From: Pedobacter heparinus DSM 2366
Lineage (GTDB): Bacteria > Bacteroidota > Bacteroidia > Sphingobacteriales > Sphingobacteriaceae
Direction of reading: 5' to 3'
NCBI RefSeq assembly: GCF_000023825.1
Contig: NC_013061.1
Span: forward strand, 1,798,001-1,862,000
Length of the DNA stretch: 64,000 nucleotides
This document shows, one piece after another, positions 45,484-55,436 of the stretch. The notes beneath the pieces are model-generated. The model made no database searches and was not told the DNA's origin. It saw only the letters and a program-made list of their open reading frames with translations. A program made the position numbers and the translations under genes. How positions within the stretch are numbered: the stretch's first letter is position 1; each line of letters begins with the position of its first letter.

Positions 45484-47205
45484 TTAAGCAAACCAGGCTG
45501 TAACCTCTTCTTTTGAAGGCATGGCCAGCTCCAATTTAAGTTTTTTACGCATACCCCCCAGATCGTTAAAAACCTTATTTGGATTTGCTGCTTTTAATTC
45601 CTCTATGGTGTTGATGCCCATTTTGCGGACTGCCTGTACCCATTCAGCAGGTACACCGGCATTTACAAAATCCTCATCAGTTGTTATTTTGACTTTCTTT
45701 TCCGGCCTCATCTGCGGAAAAAACAATACTTCCTGTATGGTCGATTGATCGGTCATCAGCATTACCAGACGATCTATACCAATACCCAGACCCGATGTAG
45801 GTGGCATGCCATATTCCAGGGCACGGATAAAATCATCGTCCATCGCCATCGCCTCATCATCACCTCTTGCAGCAAGTTTTAACTGGTCTTCAAAGCGTTC
45901 CCGCTGATCAATAGGGTCATTCAGCTCAGAGTAAGCATTGGCAATTTCTTTACCCATCACAAATAATTCAAAACGTTCTACCAGTCCTTCCTTGCTTCTG
46001 TGTTTTTTAGCCAGAGGTGTCATTTCCAACGGATAATCGGTAATGTAAGTCGGCTGGATCAGGTTCGCCTCTACTTTTTCGCTGAACAGTTCATCAATCA
46101 GCTTGCCCCTGCCCATAGAATTATCAATTTCTATGCCCAGGCTTTTGCAAACCGTTTTGATCTCTTCTTCTGTCATAACTGAAACATCTATACCTGTATA
46201 TTTCTGGATAGACTCGTACATGGTCAGTTTTTCGTATGGGCCTTCAAAGTTGATCTCATAATCCCCAACTTTTACTACAGGTTTTCCATGGATCGCCAGA
46301 GCTACTTTCTCCAGGCATTCTTCTACCATGGCCATCATCCAGATGTAGTCTTTATAAGCTACATAAATCTCCATAGAGGTAAATTCAGGATTATGGGTAC
46401 GGTCCATCCCTTCGTTTCTGAACATTTTACCAAACTCATAAACGCCGTCAAAACCTGCTACAATCAGTCTTTTCAGGTAAAGTTCATTGGCAATACGCAG
46501 GTACAATGGCATATCCAGCGTATTGTGGTGTGTAGCAAATGGACGGGCTGCAGCACCACCATGAATGGGTTGCAGAATAGGTGTTTCCACTTCCATCCAG
46601 CCCTGATTATCAAAATATCCACGCATGGTATTGATCACCTTGGAACGGTTGATAAAAATCTGTTTAAAGCCCGGATTTACCGTAAGGTCTACATAACGCT
46701 GCCTGTAACGCATTTCAGGATCAGTAAAACCATCATAAATATTTCCTTCCTCGTCACGTTTAACAATAGGCAATGGTTTTAAAGACTTGGAAAGCAAAGT
46801 AAGTGCTGTTACATGAACAGAGATCTCACCCGTTTGTGTGGTAAAAACATAACCTTTTATACCAATAAAATCACCAAGGTCCAGCAATTTCTTAAATACG
46901 GTATTGTATAAAGTTTTGTCTTCATCCGGACACAGGTCATCTCTTTTCAGATAAACCTGTATTCTTCCGGTTGAGTCCTGTAATTCCACAAAAGAAGCAC
47001 TTCCCATAATTCTGCGGCTCATGATGCGGCCCGCCATGCTGATGTTCTTATAAGCAGTTTTATCCCGTTCGTAATTCGCTAAAATATCTGCTGCATGGGC
47101 ATTGATCTCAAATGCTTCGGCAGGATAGGGATTGATACCCAGTTCACGTAATTGTGTTAGCGAATTACGGCGCAATACTTCTAATTCTGATAGTCCTGTA
47201 CTCAT
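45484..47205 (-). CDS. lysS: lysyl-tRNA synthetase, class II
   Basis: 573 residues. The OB-fold anticodon-binding domain (about 55-160, with [27 protein letters not shown]) is followed by the class II core: motif 1 around [19 protein letters not shown], motif 2 [20 protein letters not shown] near 264 and motif 3 [15 protein letters not shown] near 470. A C-terminal extension of about 75 residues ([28 protein letters not shown]) beyond motif 3 resembles the helical tail seen in Bacteroidota LysS proteins. A TATTTTTG -7 element is seen on the minus strand at 47268-47275. Confidence 0.97.
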   Translation of the reverse strand: MSTGLSELEVLRRNSLTQLRELGINPYPAEAFEINAHAADILANYERDKTAYKNISMAGRIMSRRIMGSASFVELQDSTGRIQVYLKRDDLCPDEDKTLYNTVFKKLLDLGDFIGIKGYVFTTQTGEISVHVTALTLLSKSLKPLPIVKRDEEGNIYDGFTDPEMRYRQRYVDLTVNPGFKQIFINRSKVINTMRGYFDNQGWMEVETPILQPIHGGAAARPFATHHNTLDMPLYLRIANELYLKRLIVAGFDGVYEFGKMFRNEGMDRTHNPEFTSMEIYVAYKDYIWMMAMVEECLEKVALAIHGKPVVKVGDYEINFEGPYEKLTMYESIQKYTGIDVSVMTEEEIKTVCKSLGIEIDNSMGRGKLIDELFSEKVEANLIQPTYITDYPLEMTPLAKKHRSKEGLVERFELFVMGKEIANAYSELNDPIDQRERFEDQLKLAARGDDEAMAMDDDFIRALEYGMPPTSGLGIGIDRLVMLMTDQSTIQEVLFFPQMRPEKKVKITTDEDFVNAGVPAEWVQAVRKMGINTIEELKAANPNKVFNDLGGMRKKLKLELAMPSKEEVTAWFA

Positions 47206-47335
47206 ATATTTTTGGTATCCGGCAGCTAAACCGGATAGCTTATTGATGTATTAATTTAATAATTAGGCAAAAATAGGGATTTACCTTAGTTCTTTTATGA
47301 CTATAGGTATTAAAAATGCAATTAGTTTGTATGGT

Positions 47336-49249
47336 TTAATCTGTATCAACAGCCTCCGCATACATCTCATTGATGGTTTCTGCATATTTTGCTTCAATAA
47401 CCCTCCGCTTAGCCTTTAAAGTTGGCGTAATTTCGCCTTCTTCAATGCTGAAAGGATTACGTTTTACCTTAAAATTTTTGATGCGCTCAAATTTGGCCAG
47501 TTCATTAGACAGCTTCTTCAGGTCCTGACCAATCCAGTCTGTAATTTCCTTTTCAGCGATAAATATTTCTGGTTTTTCAAAGAAAGATTCCGGCAGATTA
47601 AAGTTTTCCTGCAGGTTCTCCTTGTTTGGGATCACTATGGCAGTAAGGTATTCACGTTTATCGCCAATCAGAAAAATCTGGTCTATTTTAAGGCTTTTCA
47701 GATAAATGTTTTCTACTGGTGTAGGATAAACATTTTTACCGTAGGCATTTACGATCATATTTTTAAGACGATCGGTGATTTGCAGGTTACCCCGGTAAAA
47801 GCGGCCAATATCACCCGTATGGAACCAGTTGTCCTTATCTATCACCTCCGCAGTTTCGGCAGGTTTGTTAAAATAACCTTGCATCACACAATGGCCCCTT
47901 ACAATGATTTCTCCCTCAGCACATTCAAAGTCTTCCATAAAGGTGTCATGGGTCTGTATACTGATCATTTGTCTGGTTTCTATATCCTGTATGCCCACCT
48001 CAATGCCAGGTATAATCCGGCCTACAGTCCCATAAACCTGTCTGTGGTATTCAGTAACAGCCATTACGGGCGAAGTTTCGGTCAGGCCAAAGCCTTCCAG
48101 TATTTTAATACCCAGGTTTCCAAAAAATTCACCCACATTCTTTGGTAAAGCAGCGCCACCCGAGATCATGAATTTTAACCTTCCCCCTGTTTTTTCTTTG
48201 ATCTTGCTGAATACCAGTTTTTCGGCAAGGGTCTTTTTTGCACGCATCACCATTCCGGGTGTTTTACCTGCTTCTTTGATCTTTCGGTAATCCTGACCAA
48301 CTTCCAGTGCCCAAAGAAATATTTTAGACTTTAATCCCCCGCCCGCAGTGCCACTCTTAAGGGCTTTGTCGTGGATTTTTTCCAACAGCCTGGGTACACA
48401 GCTCATTACAGTGGGCTTAATTTCAGCCATGTTTTTGGCCAGTAGTTCCAGGCTCTGTGCATAAGCGATCCTGCAACCCTGTGCACAGCAAACATGATAG
48501 GTTGCGGTCCGTTCAAAAACATGCGAAAGGGGCAGGAAAGAAAGGAATGTTTCCGTTTCGTCTATCACCGGGATTTGCTGTAAACATACTTTTACATTCT
48601 CTACAAAATTACTATGTGAAAGCATAACACCCTTAGGCGTACCGGTAGTACCCGAGGTATAAATGAGCGATGAAATATCAGCTGGTAGTATGGTGTTACG
48701 AATCCTGCCGATTTCCGTCAGCCGGGCAGGTTTTAGCTTTCCTGTTTCAGCCAGAACCTCATCAAAGGGAATGATCTGCACCTTCAGCTCTTCAGGGATG
48801 CTAACTTTCTGATATTCGGTAAAAGCAGGGACAATGTATTCCAGGTTGCGGCAGTTGGCCGCTATCTTTAATATTTTTTTATATAGAAAGGTGTTGCCGA
48901 TCAGAATGGCCCGCATGCCCGAATCGTTCACAATATATGCTACTTCCTGCTCAGATAGGGTAGGATAAATAGATACATTGATGGCGCCAATTTGCTGTAT
49001 GCCCTGGTCATAGTATACGTATTCGGGTGAGTTTTCTATCATCAGTCCCATCCTGTCACCTTTAACAATGCCTTTCTCCATAAAAAAAGCAGCTACGGCA
49101 TCTGCACAATTAAGTGTATGCCCATAAGATACCTCTTCCCAAACCCCATTCCTTTTGTGGATCAGAAAGGTCTCTTCCGGGTTATGGATATTGGCGACAA
49201 CATTACGCAATAAATTGGGTATGGTAGAATGCTCGTTAAATAGTTCCAT
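47336..49249 (-). CDS. long-chain fatty acid-CoA ligase (AMP-forming)
   Basis: 637 residues from ATG 49249; a longer frame to 49318 runs through the iscA terminator and is rejected. Motif A5/P-loop is SLIYTSGTTGTPKGVMLSH near 180-198, followed by GFGLTETSPVMA near 380 and WFHTGDIGRFYRGNLQITDRLKN near 490. The family activates fatty acids as acyl adenylates and then acyl-CoA. It is of the long, soluble or membrane-associated FadD type. Downstream of the isc genes but separated by a terminator, it should be expressed on its own. Confidence 0.94.
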   Translation of the reverse strand: MELFNEHSTIPNLLRNVVANIHNPEETFLIHKRNGVWEEVSYGHTLNCADAVAAFFMEKGIVKGDRMGLMIENSPEYVYYDQGIQQIGAINVSIYPTLSEQEVAYIVNDSGMRAILIGNTFLYKKILKIAANCRNLEYIVPAFTEYQKVSIPEELKVQIIPFDEVLAETGKLKPARLTEIGRIRNTILPADISSLIYTSGTTGTPKGVMLSHSNFVENVKVCLQQIPVIDETETFLSFLPLSHVFERTATYHVCCAQGCRIAYAQSLELLAKNMAEIKPTVMSCVPRLLEKIHDKALKSGTAGGGLKSKIFLWALEVGQDYRKIKEAGKTPGMVMRAKKTLAEKLVFSKIKEKTGGRLKFMISGGAALPKNVGEFFGNLGIKILEGFGLTETSPVMAVTEYHRQVYGTVGRIIPGIEVGIQDIETRQMISIQTHDTFMEDFECAEGEIIVRGHCVMQGYFNKPAETAEVIDKDNWFHTGDIGRFYRGNLQITDRLKNMIVNAYGKNVYPTPVENIYLKSLKIDQIFLIGDKREYLTAIVIPNKENLQENFNLPESFFEKPEIFIAEKEITDWIGQDLKKLSNELAKFERIKNFKVKRNPFSIEEGEITPTLKAKRRVIEAKYAETINEMYAEAVDTD

Positions 49250-49271
49250 GACATGTTGGTTATCTATAAAA

Positions 49272-49305
49272 ATAGGCCGGTACAGATGTAACTGTACCGG
49301 CCTAT
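49272..49305 (-). terminator. isc operon terminator
   Basis: ATAGGCCGGTACAG (49272-49285) pairs perfectly with CTGTACCGGCCTAT (49292-49305). Read on the minus strand it is followed by TTTTTAT, so it ends the iscS-iscU-iscA operon. Confidence 0.9.
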
Positions 49306-49324
49306 GCAAATATAACAATTGTAT

Positions 49325-49651
49325 TTAAACAGAAAAACTCTCGCCACAACCGCATGAGCGGCTTGCATTCGGGTTATTGAAATTAAAACCCTTCCCATTT
49401 AAACCATCAGAAAAATCGAGTTCAGTCCCTGCCAGGTAAAGGAAGGACTTCATGTCTAGTGCTATCCTGATTCCCTTATCTTCAAAAAACTGATCTCCTG
49501 CTTTCTCTTCATCGTCAAAGTCCAGGTTGTATGATAATCCTGAACATCCTCCCCCTTTAACAGATACCCGCAAAAAATAGGTCGTATCCATCTGCGACTC
49601 TTCCATTAACTGGTCGATTTTGCTTTTTGCTTTTTCAGTGATTGTGATCAT
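49325..49651 (-). CDS. iron-sulfur cluster assembly protein IscA/HesB family
   Basis: 108 residues, A-type carrier. The three conserved cysteines are visible: VKGGGCSGLSYNL near 35 and the C-terminal SRSCGCGESFSV. Such proteins carry Fe-S clusters from the IscU scaffold to target proteins. It is the third gene after iscS and iscU on the minus strand, with 73 bases after iscU, then a strong terminator. IscA and ErpA cannot be told apart by sequence here. Confidence 0.95.
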   Translation of the reverse strand: MITITEKAKSKIDQLMEESQMDTTYFLRVSVKGGGCSGLSYNLDFDDEEKAGDQFFEDKGIRIALDMKSFLYLAGTELDFSDGLNGKGFNFNNPNASRSCGCGESFSV

Positions 49652-49724
49652 TTTATATTAATATTTTGATTTCACAATGGTATAGCTCAAAAGATGTACC
49701 AGATTAAAATCGGTCAAATATTGA

Positions 49725-50138
49725 TTAATGATGAGATTTGGCCAGTTCAAATGGCTCCATACCATTTTTAACACGGTAATCATTGATTGCCGATTTGATA
49801 GCATCTTCTGCCAAAACCGAGCAATGTATTTTTACCGGTGGTAAAGCCAGCTCTTCAACAATGTCCATATTGTCTATTGTTAAAGCCTCATCAATGCTTT
49901 TACCTTTTAACCATTCAGTCGCCAGAGAAGAAGAAGCGATCGCAGAACCACAGCCAAATGTTTTGAATTTAGCATCTGTAATTACATTGTTTTCATCCAC
50001 TTCAATCTGTAAACGCATCACATCGCCACACTCAGGTGCACCAACAAGGCCCGTACCAACTGATTTACTATCTTTATTTAAAGTACCAACGTTTCTGGGG
50101 TTGGTATAATGTTCTATAACTTTTTCTGAATATGCCAT
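49725..50138 (-). CDS. iscU: iron-sulfur cluster scaffold protein IscU
   Basis: 137 residues. Cluster ligands are present: Cys in VGAPECGDVMRLQ with the neighbouring Asp, Cys in FKTFGCGSAIASSS, and Cys in LPPVKIHCSVLAEDAI. The scaffold receives sulfur from IscS and iron, and passes the cluster on. It lies 25 bases downstream of iscS. HscA/HscB and ferredoxin genes, often next in the isc order, are not present here. Confidence 0.97.
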   Translation of the reverse strand: MAYSEKVIEHYTNPRNVGTLNKDSKSVGTGLVGAPECGDVMRLQIEVDENNVITDAKFKTFGCGSAIASSSLATEWLKGKSIDEALTIDNMDIVEELALPPVKIHCSVLAEDAIKSAINDYRVKNGMEPFELAKSHH

Positions 50139-50163
50139 CTTTACTTGTTTTTGATTTTAAAAA

Positions 50164-51375
50164 TTAATGTTCTGCCCACTCAATTTTACTTAAATCCACA
50201 CCATCTTTAAACATTTCCCAAAGCGGAGAAAGGTCCCTTAAGTGGTTTACTGCTTTTTTAGTATTTTCTATTGCATAATCCACTTCTTCTTCAGTCGTAA
50301 AACGGCCCAATCCATAACGGATAGAAGAGTGTGCCAGATCGTCAGACAAGCCCAGGCTCTTTAATACGTAAGAAGGCTCCAGGGAAGCAGATGTACAGGC
50401 TGAGCCTGATGATACAGCTAAATCTTTCATGGCCATCATTAAACCTTCACCTTCTACATATTTAAAAGAGATGTTGGCTACATGAGGTAAGCGGTGTTCC
50501 GTATTTCCGTTTACATAACTTTCTTCCAGCTCAGTAAGTGCATTTTCCAGTTTGTCCCTTAAGGCCGATAAACGTTTGGCTTCCTCATCCATTTCCAAAC
50601 GGCACAGTTCACAGGCTTTACCCAAACCAACAATGCCAGGTACATTTAAGGTGCCGGAACGCATGCCGCGCTCATGGCCGCCACCGTCCATTTGTGCAGT
50701 TACTTTAACCCTTGGATTTTTACGGCGTACATACAATACCCCAACACCCTTAGGTCCGTACATTTTATGAGCAGAAAAAGCCATCAGGTCAATCCCGTCA
50801 GCATTTACATCTACAGGGATTTTGCCTACAGCCTGTGTAGCATCGGTCATAAACAACGCGCCAAATTTATGGGCAATGGCAGAAATTTCTTTAATTGGCT
50901 GGATTACACCGATCTCATTGTTTCCATACATAATGGTAACCAGGATTGTTTGCTCCGTCATTGCAGCTTCAAGCTCCTGAAGGTCAATTAATCCGTCCTC
51001 TTTCACTTTTAGATAGGTAACCTTCGCACCCAGTTTTTCCAGGTGTTTACAAGTATCCAACACAGCTTTATGTTCTGTAGTAGCTGTAATGATATGGTTA
51101 CCCTTTTCCTGGTACATTTCAAATACGCCTTTAATGCCCAGATTGTCAGCCTCCGTAGCTCCTGAAGTGAAAATAATCTCTTTTTCAGTGCAACCAATCA
51201 GTTTGGCAACTTGTTCACGTGCGTAATCAACACCTTCTTCGGCAACCCATCCAAATGCATGGTTACGGCTTGCAGCATTGCCAAATTTATTGGTGAAATA
51301 GGGCAGCATTGCTTCCAATACCCTCGGATCAAGAGGAGTAGTTGCGTTATTATCTAAGTAAATAGGAAGTTCCAT
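50164..51375 (-). CDS. iscS: cysteine desulfurase IscS
   Basis: 403 residues, class V aminotransferase fold. It has [19 protein letters not shown] at the N-terminus, the PLP-binding Lys in [17 protein letters not shown] near 205 and the mobile-loop active Cys in [21 protein letters not shown] near 328. IscS takes sulfur from L-cysteine for Fe-S clusters, tRNA thiolation and cofactors. It is the first gene of the isc operon. On the minus strand the promoter element TATCTTTG (51409-51402) lies 27 bases before the ATG. Confidence 0.97.
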   Translation of the reverse strand: MELPIYLDNNATTPLDPRVLEAMLPYFTNKFGNAASRNHAFGWVAEEGVDYAREQVAKLIGCTEKEIIFTSGATEADNLGIKGVFEMYQEKGNHIITATTEHKAVLDTCKHLEKLGAKVTYLKVKEDGLIDLQELEAAMTEQTILVTIMYGNNEIGVIQPIKEISAIAHKFGALFMTDATQAVGKIPVDVNADGIDLMAFSAHKMYGPKGVGVLYVRRKNPRVKVTAQMDGGGHERGMRSGTLNVPGIVGLGKACELCRLEMDEEAKRLSALRDKLENALTELEESYVNGNTEHRLPHVANISFKYVEGEGLMMAMKDLAVSSGSACTSASLEPSYVLKSLGLSDDLAHSSIRYGLGRFTTEEEVDYAIENTKKAVNHLRDLSPLWEMFKDGVDLSKIEWAEH

Positions 51376-51401
51376 TATATATATTTGTTCTTATTAATAT
51401 A

Positions 51402-51429
51402 CAAAGATACAAAAAAAGATTGCCAACAA
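51402..51429 (-). promoter_or_regulatory. isc operon promoter region
   Basis: A perfect TAnnTTTG element TATCTTTG at 51409-51402 on the minus strand. A TTG about 17 bases further upstream is a possible -33 box, with somewhat short spacing. Confidence 0.5.
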
Positions 51430-51498
51430 TTATAAATAATACCTATGACGGTATAGTTAAAACATGCATTTTTACATTCTTTTAACGTTTGGGTAGAT

Positions 51499-51903
51499 AT
51501 GAATAAAATCGAACATATAGGCATTGCAGTTAAAAATATGGACATTTCCTGTAGCCTTTACGAACAATTGTTGGGTGCGGCCTGCTATAAAAAGGAACTG
51601 GTAGCCTCAGAAGGGGTAAATACTGCCTTTTTTAAAACCGGCCAGAATAAGATAGAACTGCTCAGTGCAACTGTTGCAGATAGTCCCATTGCTAAATTCC
51701 TTGAAAGAAAGGGAGAGGGGATCCACCACATCGCATTTGATGTGGAAGATATTGTGGTCGAGATGGACAGGTTAAAGGCAGCCGGATTTGTACTGTTAAA
51801 TGAACAGCCAAAAAGAGGGGCCGACAATAAGCTGGTTTGTTTTGTGCATCCAAAAGGCACAAATGGGGTGCTTGTAGAACTGTGTCAGGAAATTAAAGCT
51901 TAA
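51499..51903 (+). CDS. mce: methylmalonyl-CoA epimerase
   Basis: 134 residues, a VOC-fold enzyme. It shows IEHIGIAVKNMDISCSLYEQLLG at the N-terminus, the FFKTGQNKIELLSAT strand with a metal-ligand Glu, GIHHIAFDVEDI near 72 and a terminal GTNGVLVELCQE. It interconverts the R and S forms of methylmalonyl-CoA in propionate metabolism. The next gene starts 3 bases after its stop. The methylmalonyl-CoA mutase genes are not in this window. Confidence 0.93.
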   Translation: MNKIEHIGIAVKNMDISCSLYEQLLGAACYKKELVASEGVNTAFFKTGQNKIELLSATVADSPIAKFLERKGEGIHHIAFDVEDIVVEMDRLKAAGFVLLNEQPKRGADNKLVCFVHPKGTNGVLVELCQEIKA

Positions 51904-51906
51904 CCC

Positions 51907-52194
51907 ATGGAAAATTTTAATTCACTCAGCCTCATCATCGCTAAAGACTTTGAAGTAGAAGAGCTGGGTACTGAAACTATGCTCCGCGCCCGCCTCATCG
52001 AAGCTTTTGCCTATCTGCTGGACCACAACATTTCCAAAATGATGAATATCCTTTATCGTGCTGATGTGAACGAAGAGAAGCTAAAAACACTGCTGATCAG
52101 TAACTCGGACCTGCCCTCTGCCGAGGTCATTGCCGATGCCTACATCAGCAGGCAAAAGGAGAAGATCGAGACCCGGAAAAAGTATAGCAGATAA
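51907..52194 (+). CDS. small helical protein of unknown function
   Basis: 95 residues, mainly helical and charged, with LIEAFAYLLDHNISKMMNILYRADVNEEKLKTLL near 30-63 and a basic end. I do not know a function. It begins 3 bases after the methylmalonyl-CoA epimerase stop, so the two are co-transcribed, and this order is common in related genomes as far as I can recall. No nucleotide- or DNA-binding motif is visible. Confidence 0.75.
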   Translation: MENFNSLSLIIAKDFEVEELGTETMLRARLIEAFAYLLDHNISKMMNILYRADVNEEKLKTLLISNSDLPSAEVIADAYISRQKEKIETRKKYSR

Positions 52195-52209
52195 TTTTTC
52201 CACACATAC

Positions 52210-52240
52210 TTGCGATTAAAAAATAAAATGCTGATATTTG
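52210..52240 (+). promoter_or_regulatory. rpmE2 promoter (TTG-N20-GATATTTG)
   Basis: TTG (52210-52212) and GATATTTG (52233-52240, one mismatch to TAnnTTTG) are separated by 20 bases, 38 bases before the L31 ATG. Confidence 0.6.
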
Positions 52241-52278
52241 CATCCTTAAAAATAAGCGACAAATAAGTATATAATCAT

Positions 52279-52527
52279 ATGAAAAAAGATCTGCATCCTT
52301 CAAGCTATAGATTTGTAGTATTTAAAGACATGTCAAACGACTATGCTTTTTTAACAAAATCTTGTGTAGATACTAAAGAAACTATCAAATGGGAAGATGG
52401 CAACGAGTATCCTCTATATAAATTAGAGATTTCACACACTTCTCACCCTTTTTATACTGGTAAAATGAAATTGGTAGATACTGCTGGTCGTATCGATAAA
52501 TTCAAAACACGTTACGCTAAGAAGTAA
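52279..52527 (+). CDS. rpmE2: 50S ribosomal protein L31 type B
   Basis: 82 residues with the type B pattern [29 protein letters not shown], then [32 protein letters not shown]. The zinc-binding CxxC of type A L31 is missing, so it is the zinc-independent form (YkgM/RpmE2). It is monocistronic with its own promoter and terminator. No type A copy is seen in the window. Confidence 0.97.
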   Translation: MKKDLHPSSYRFVVFKDMSNDYAFLTKSCVDTKETIKWEDGNEYPLYKLEISHTSHPFYTGKMKLVDTAGRIDKFKTRYAKK

Positions 52528-52551
52528 TTATACACAAATAGAAAATTATTT

Positions 52552-52588
52552 AAAGTCCCGGTGCTGTTGCTTCGGGACTTTTTTTATT
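52552..52588 (+). terminator. rpmE2 terminator
   Basis: AAAGTCCCG (52552-52560) pairs with CGGGACTTT (52573-52581), followed by a long T run. It lies just before the GlmU-like gene. Confidence 0.9.
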
Positions 52589-52598
52589 TTTGTAGCTT

Positions 52599-53774
52599 AT
52601 GATGATCAATTTATTTGATGATAATGCCTGGTTATCCCTGCGTCCATTATCTTTTACCAGACCAGTTGCAGATCTTCGTGTAGGAATCCTCACGATTGCT
52701 GAAAAGTGGAAGAAACATCTGAATGTAGCATCTGGCTTCATTACCGCCGAACACCTGGCCGTTAAATATCCTCCGCTTAATGGAGTCCAGCTCTATATCA
52801 ATGGCTCAATTTGTCCTGATGAGGCACTGCTGGAAGCGATCTCAGCACTGCAAACCGGTGAGGCCTTAAAAAAAGAGGGTATTTTAATTGCCTGTAAAAT
52901 TGATGCCGGTACAGCTTTTATACCTGATATCGACGCGCAGTTGGAAATCAAAATATATCAGGGAAAATTTATCAGGATCTCTTTACCCGAAGATATATTC
53001 AGGAATAATGATGCTGAACTGAAAAAAGACTTTGCTTTACTGACCCAGGGGCGGGCTTCAGCTAAACTGAGCAGTACAAATGTTTTTTTAGGTGATGAAT
53101 TTTTTGCAGAAGAGGGGGCACAAGCCGAATGTTCTACTTTTAACAGCCTGAACGGGCCCATTTATATAGGAGAGAATTCGCAAGTGTGGGAAGGCTGTCA
53201 CATTCGCGGATCTTTTGCACTTTGCAACAATTCGCAGGTAAAAATGGGAGCTAAAATCTACGGACAAACTACCATAGGCCCCTATAGTCGGGTAGGTGGC
53301 GAAATTAACAATGCCATCATCTGGGGCTATTCTTCCAAAGGACATGAAGGCTACCTGGGTAATGCTGTACTGGGGCAATGGTGTAACATTGGTGCCGACA
53401 GTAACAATTCTAACTTAAAGAACAACTATGCTGAGGTTAGGTTATGGGAGTATGCAACAGAAAGTTTCCGTAATACCGGTTTACAATTTTGCGGACTGAT
53501 CATGGCCGATCATGCCAAATGCGGCATCAATACGATGTTTAATACCGGAACAGTTGCCGGTGTGAGTGCCAATATCTTTGGCTCCGGCTTTCCCAGAAAC
53601 TTTATTCCCGATTTCGCCTGGGGTGGGGCACATGGATTTGATGTGTATAGCCTGAATAAAATGTTTGAAACATCAGAGAAAGTATACGAACGTAGAGATA
53701 TCTCGTTTGACCAGACAGAGCAGGATATTTTATCTGCTGTTTTTGAAATGACCAAAAGCTACAGGCACTTTTAA
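52599..53774 (+). CDS. GlmU-like sugar nucleotidyltransferase/acetyltransferase family protein
   Basis: 391 residues, Bacteroidota-type. The N-terminal part opens with INLFDDNAWLSLRPLSFTRPVADLRVGILTIAEKW, a variant nucleotidyltransferase domain without the usual LAAGxGTRM loop. From about residue 185 a left-handed beta-helix with hexapeptide repeats follows (GPIYIGENSQVWEGCHIRG, GAKIYGQTTIGPYSRVGGEI, AVLGQWCNIGADSNNSNL). By its family it should make or modify a UDP-sugar, but the real substrate is not certain. It precedes tpiA on the same strand by about 50 bases. Confidence 0.85.
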   Translation: MMINLFDDNAWLSLRPLSFTRPVADLRVGILTIAEKWKKHLNVASGFITAEHLAVKYPPLNGVQLYINGSICPDEALLEAISALQTGEALKKEGILIACKIDAGTAFIPDIDAQLEIKIYQGKFIRISLPEDIFRNNDAELKKDFALLTQGRASAKLSSTNVFLGDEFFAEEGAQAECSTFNSLNGPIYIGENSQVWEGCHIRGSFALCNNSQVKMGAKIYGQTTIGPYSRVGGEINNAIIWGYSSKGHEGYLGNAVLGQWCNIGADSNNSNLKNNYAEVRLWEYATESFRNTGLQFCGLIMADHAKCGINTMFNTGTVAGVSANIFGSGFPRNFIPDFAWGGAHGFDVYSLNKMFETSEKVYERRDISFDQTEQDILSAVFEMTKSYRHF

Positions 53775-53828
53775 TTGTCCCTGCTTTCAAATAAATACTA
53801 AAAACCTAAAAAATAACAATATATAATG

Positions 53829-54590
53829 ATGAGAAAAAAAATAGTTGCAGGAAATTGGAAAATGAACCTTGATTATGCTGCCGGCATATCTTTATTTTCA
53901 GAAATAGTGAATATGGTAAAGGACGAAAAAAAAGGTAATCAGATCGCCATCATTTGTGCTCCCTATATTCATTTGAACAGCCTGGCTAAATTGGGTGCTG
54001 ATGTTGTTAAAATTGGGGCGCAAAACTGTCACCAAAACGATAGTGGTGCCTATACTGGCGAAATTTCCGCCGGAATGATCAAATCTGTAGGTGTTGAATA
54101 TGTAATCATCGGGCACTCAGAAAGACGCGAGTACTTTGCCGAAAGTGATGAACTGCTGGCACAGAAAACAATAAAAGTATTGGAAAACGGATTGACACCT
54201 ATTTTTTGTATCGGAGAAACCTTGGAGCAAAGAAACAATGGCAGTTATTTCGAGGTACTTAAAGCCCAACTCGATAAAGGTATTTTTGGATTAAGTGCCG
54301 AAGATTTTTCTAAAATAGTGATTGCTTATGAACCGGTTTGGGCAATAGGAACGGGATTAACCGCATCCTCAGATCAGGCCCAGGAAGTACATGCCTTCAT
54401 CAGAAAAGAAATTGCAGCCAAATACAATGCCCAGGTTGCAGAACTGACCACTATATTATATGGTGGCAGCTGTAATCCTAAAAACGCGGCCGAGCTATTT
54501 GCCCAGAAAGACATTGATGGTGGTTTGATAGGCGGAGCTTCACTAAAATCAAGAGATTTTGTGGATATCGTTAAAGTTTTCAATTCTTAG
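53829..54590 (+). CDS. tpiA: triosephosphate isomerase
   Basis: 253 residues from the second of two adjacent ATGs (53826 is also possible). Active-site motifs are present: AGNWKMN near 7-13 (Lys), VIIGHSERREYF near 95 (His), AYEPVWAIGTG near 168 (catalytic Glu) and LYGGSCNPKNA near 212, with GGLIGGASL at the end (phosphate grip). It interconverts the two triose phosphates in glycolysis. The prmA ATG follows its stop directly. Confidence 0.98.
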   Translation: MRKKIVAGNWKMNLDYAAGISLFSEIVNMVKDEKKGNQIAIICAPYIHLNSLAKLGADVVKIGAQNCHQNDSGAYTGEISAGMIKSVGVEYVIIGHSERREYFAESDELLAQKTIKVLENGLTPIFCIGETLEQRNNGSYFEVLKAQLDKGIFGLSAEDFSKIVIAYEPVWAIGTGLTASSDQAQEVHAFIRKEIAAKYNAQVAELTTILYGGSCNPKNAAELFAQKDIDGGLIGGASLKSRDFVDIVKVFNS

Positions 54591-55427
54591 ATGCAATACA
54601 TACAGGTAACTTTCAGCTTTACAGCTATTGAAGAATATCAGCAGGACCTTTTGATTGCTGATCTGGCTGATATCGGTTTCAATACTTTTGAAGATACAGC
54701 CAATGGGTTTATAGCATTTGCAGCGGCCGGTACTTACGATGAAGATCAGTTGAAAAGTCTGCTGGAACAGTACGAAGGGCAATTTCAGTACACTTATACG
54801 GTTGCTGAAATTGCCGGTAAAAACTGGAATGAAGAGTGGGAAAAGAATTTTGAACCACTTATCATAGCCGATCAGTGTTATGTACGTGCAACTTTTCATC
54901 AGTCACAGCCACAATATAAATATGAAATTGTCATTGATCCGAAAATGGCCTTTGGTACAGGACACCATCAAACCACAACGATGATGATCCAGTACCTGCT
55001 GGATGCAGATGTAGAGGATAAAACAGTGCTCGATATGGGCTGTGGTACAGCAATACTTGCTATTTTAGCAGCTAAAAAAGGGGCTGCCAGGTTGGTAGCT
55101 ATAGACAATGATGAAGTTTGTTACCAGAGTACCATCGAAAATGCTGCATTAAACAACATCCGAAATATTGAGGCCCTTTGTGGAAGTAAAGAGGCTATCC
55201 CCGAAATAGCTTTTGATGTTATCCTGGCCAATATCAACCGCAATATTCTGCTCGATCAGATCCCTTCTTATGCTGCCATCTTAAAAAAACAGGGTAATAT
55301 TTTCTTTAGTGGATTTTACGAATCACCAGATCTGGATATGATAAAAGCTGCCTGTGAACCTTTTGGGATCAAATATGTTGATCATAAAAAGATTGGCGAC
55401 TGGGTGGCAGCTTATTTTACTAAATAG
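54591..55427 (+). CDS. prmA: ribosomal protein L11 methyltransferase
   Basis: 278 residues. The N-terminal substrate-binding domain (1-115) ends with KNWNEEWEKNFEPLII. The methyltransferase core has DPKMAFGTGHHQTTTMM near 119-135, SAM motif I VLDMGCGTAILAILAAKKGA near 145-164 and the NPPY-like DVILANINRNIL near 208-219. PrmA trimethylates L11. Its start follows the tpiA stop with no gap, and mpl lies 9 bases downstream, so the three genes form one operon. Confidence 0.96.
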   Translation: MQYIQVTFSFTAIEEYQQDLLIADLADIGFNTFEDTANGFIAFAAAGTYDEDQLKSLLEQYEGQFQYTYTVAEIAGKNWNEEWEKNFEPLIIADQCYVRATFHQSQPQYKYEIVIDPKMAFGTGHHQTTTMMIQYLLDADVEDKTVLDMGCGTAILAILAAKKGAARLVAIDNDEVCYQSTIENAALNNIRNIEALCGSKEAIPEIAFDVILANINRNILLDQIPSYAAILKKQGNIFFSGFYESPDLDMIKAACEPFGIKYVDHKKIGDWVAAYFTK

Positions 55428-55436
55428 ATTACAGCA

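Noticed and set aside
47780..48148. 122-codon plus-strand frame inside the acyl-CoA ligase gene
   Set aside because: It is antisense to conserved ligase motifs and has no ribosome-binding site or recognisable fold.
49250..49318. Longer start for the acyl-CoA ligase at 49318
   Set aside because: The added part would be translated through the perfect terminator hairpin 49272-49305 of the isc operon, and the family begins near the ATG at 49249.
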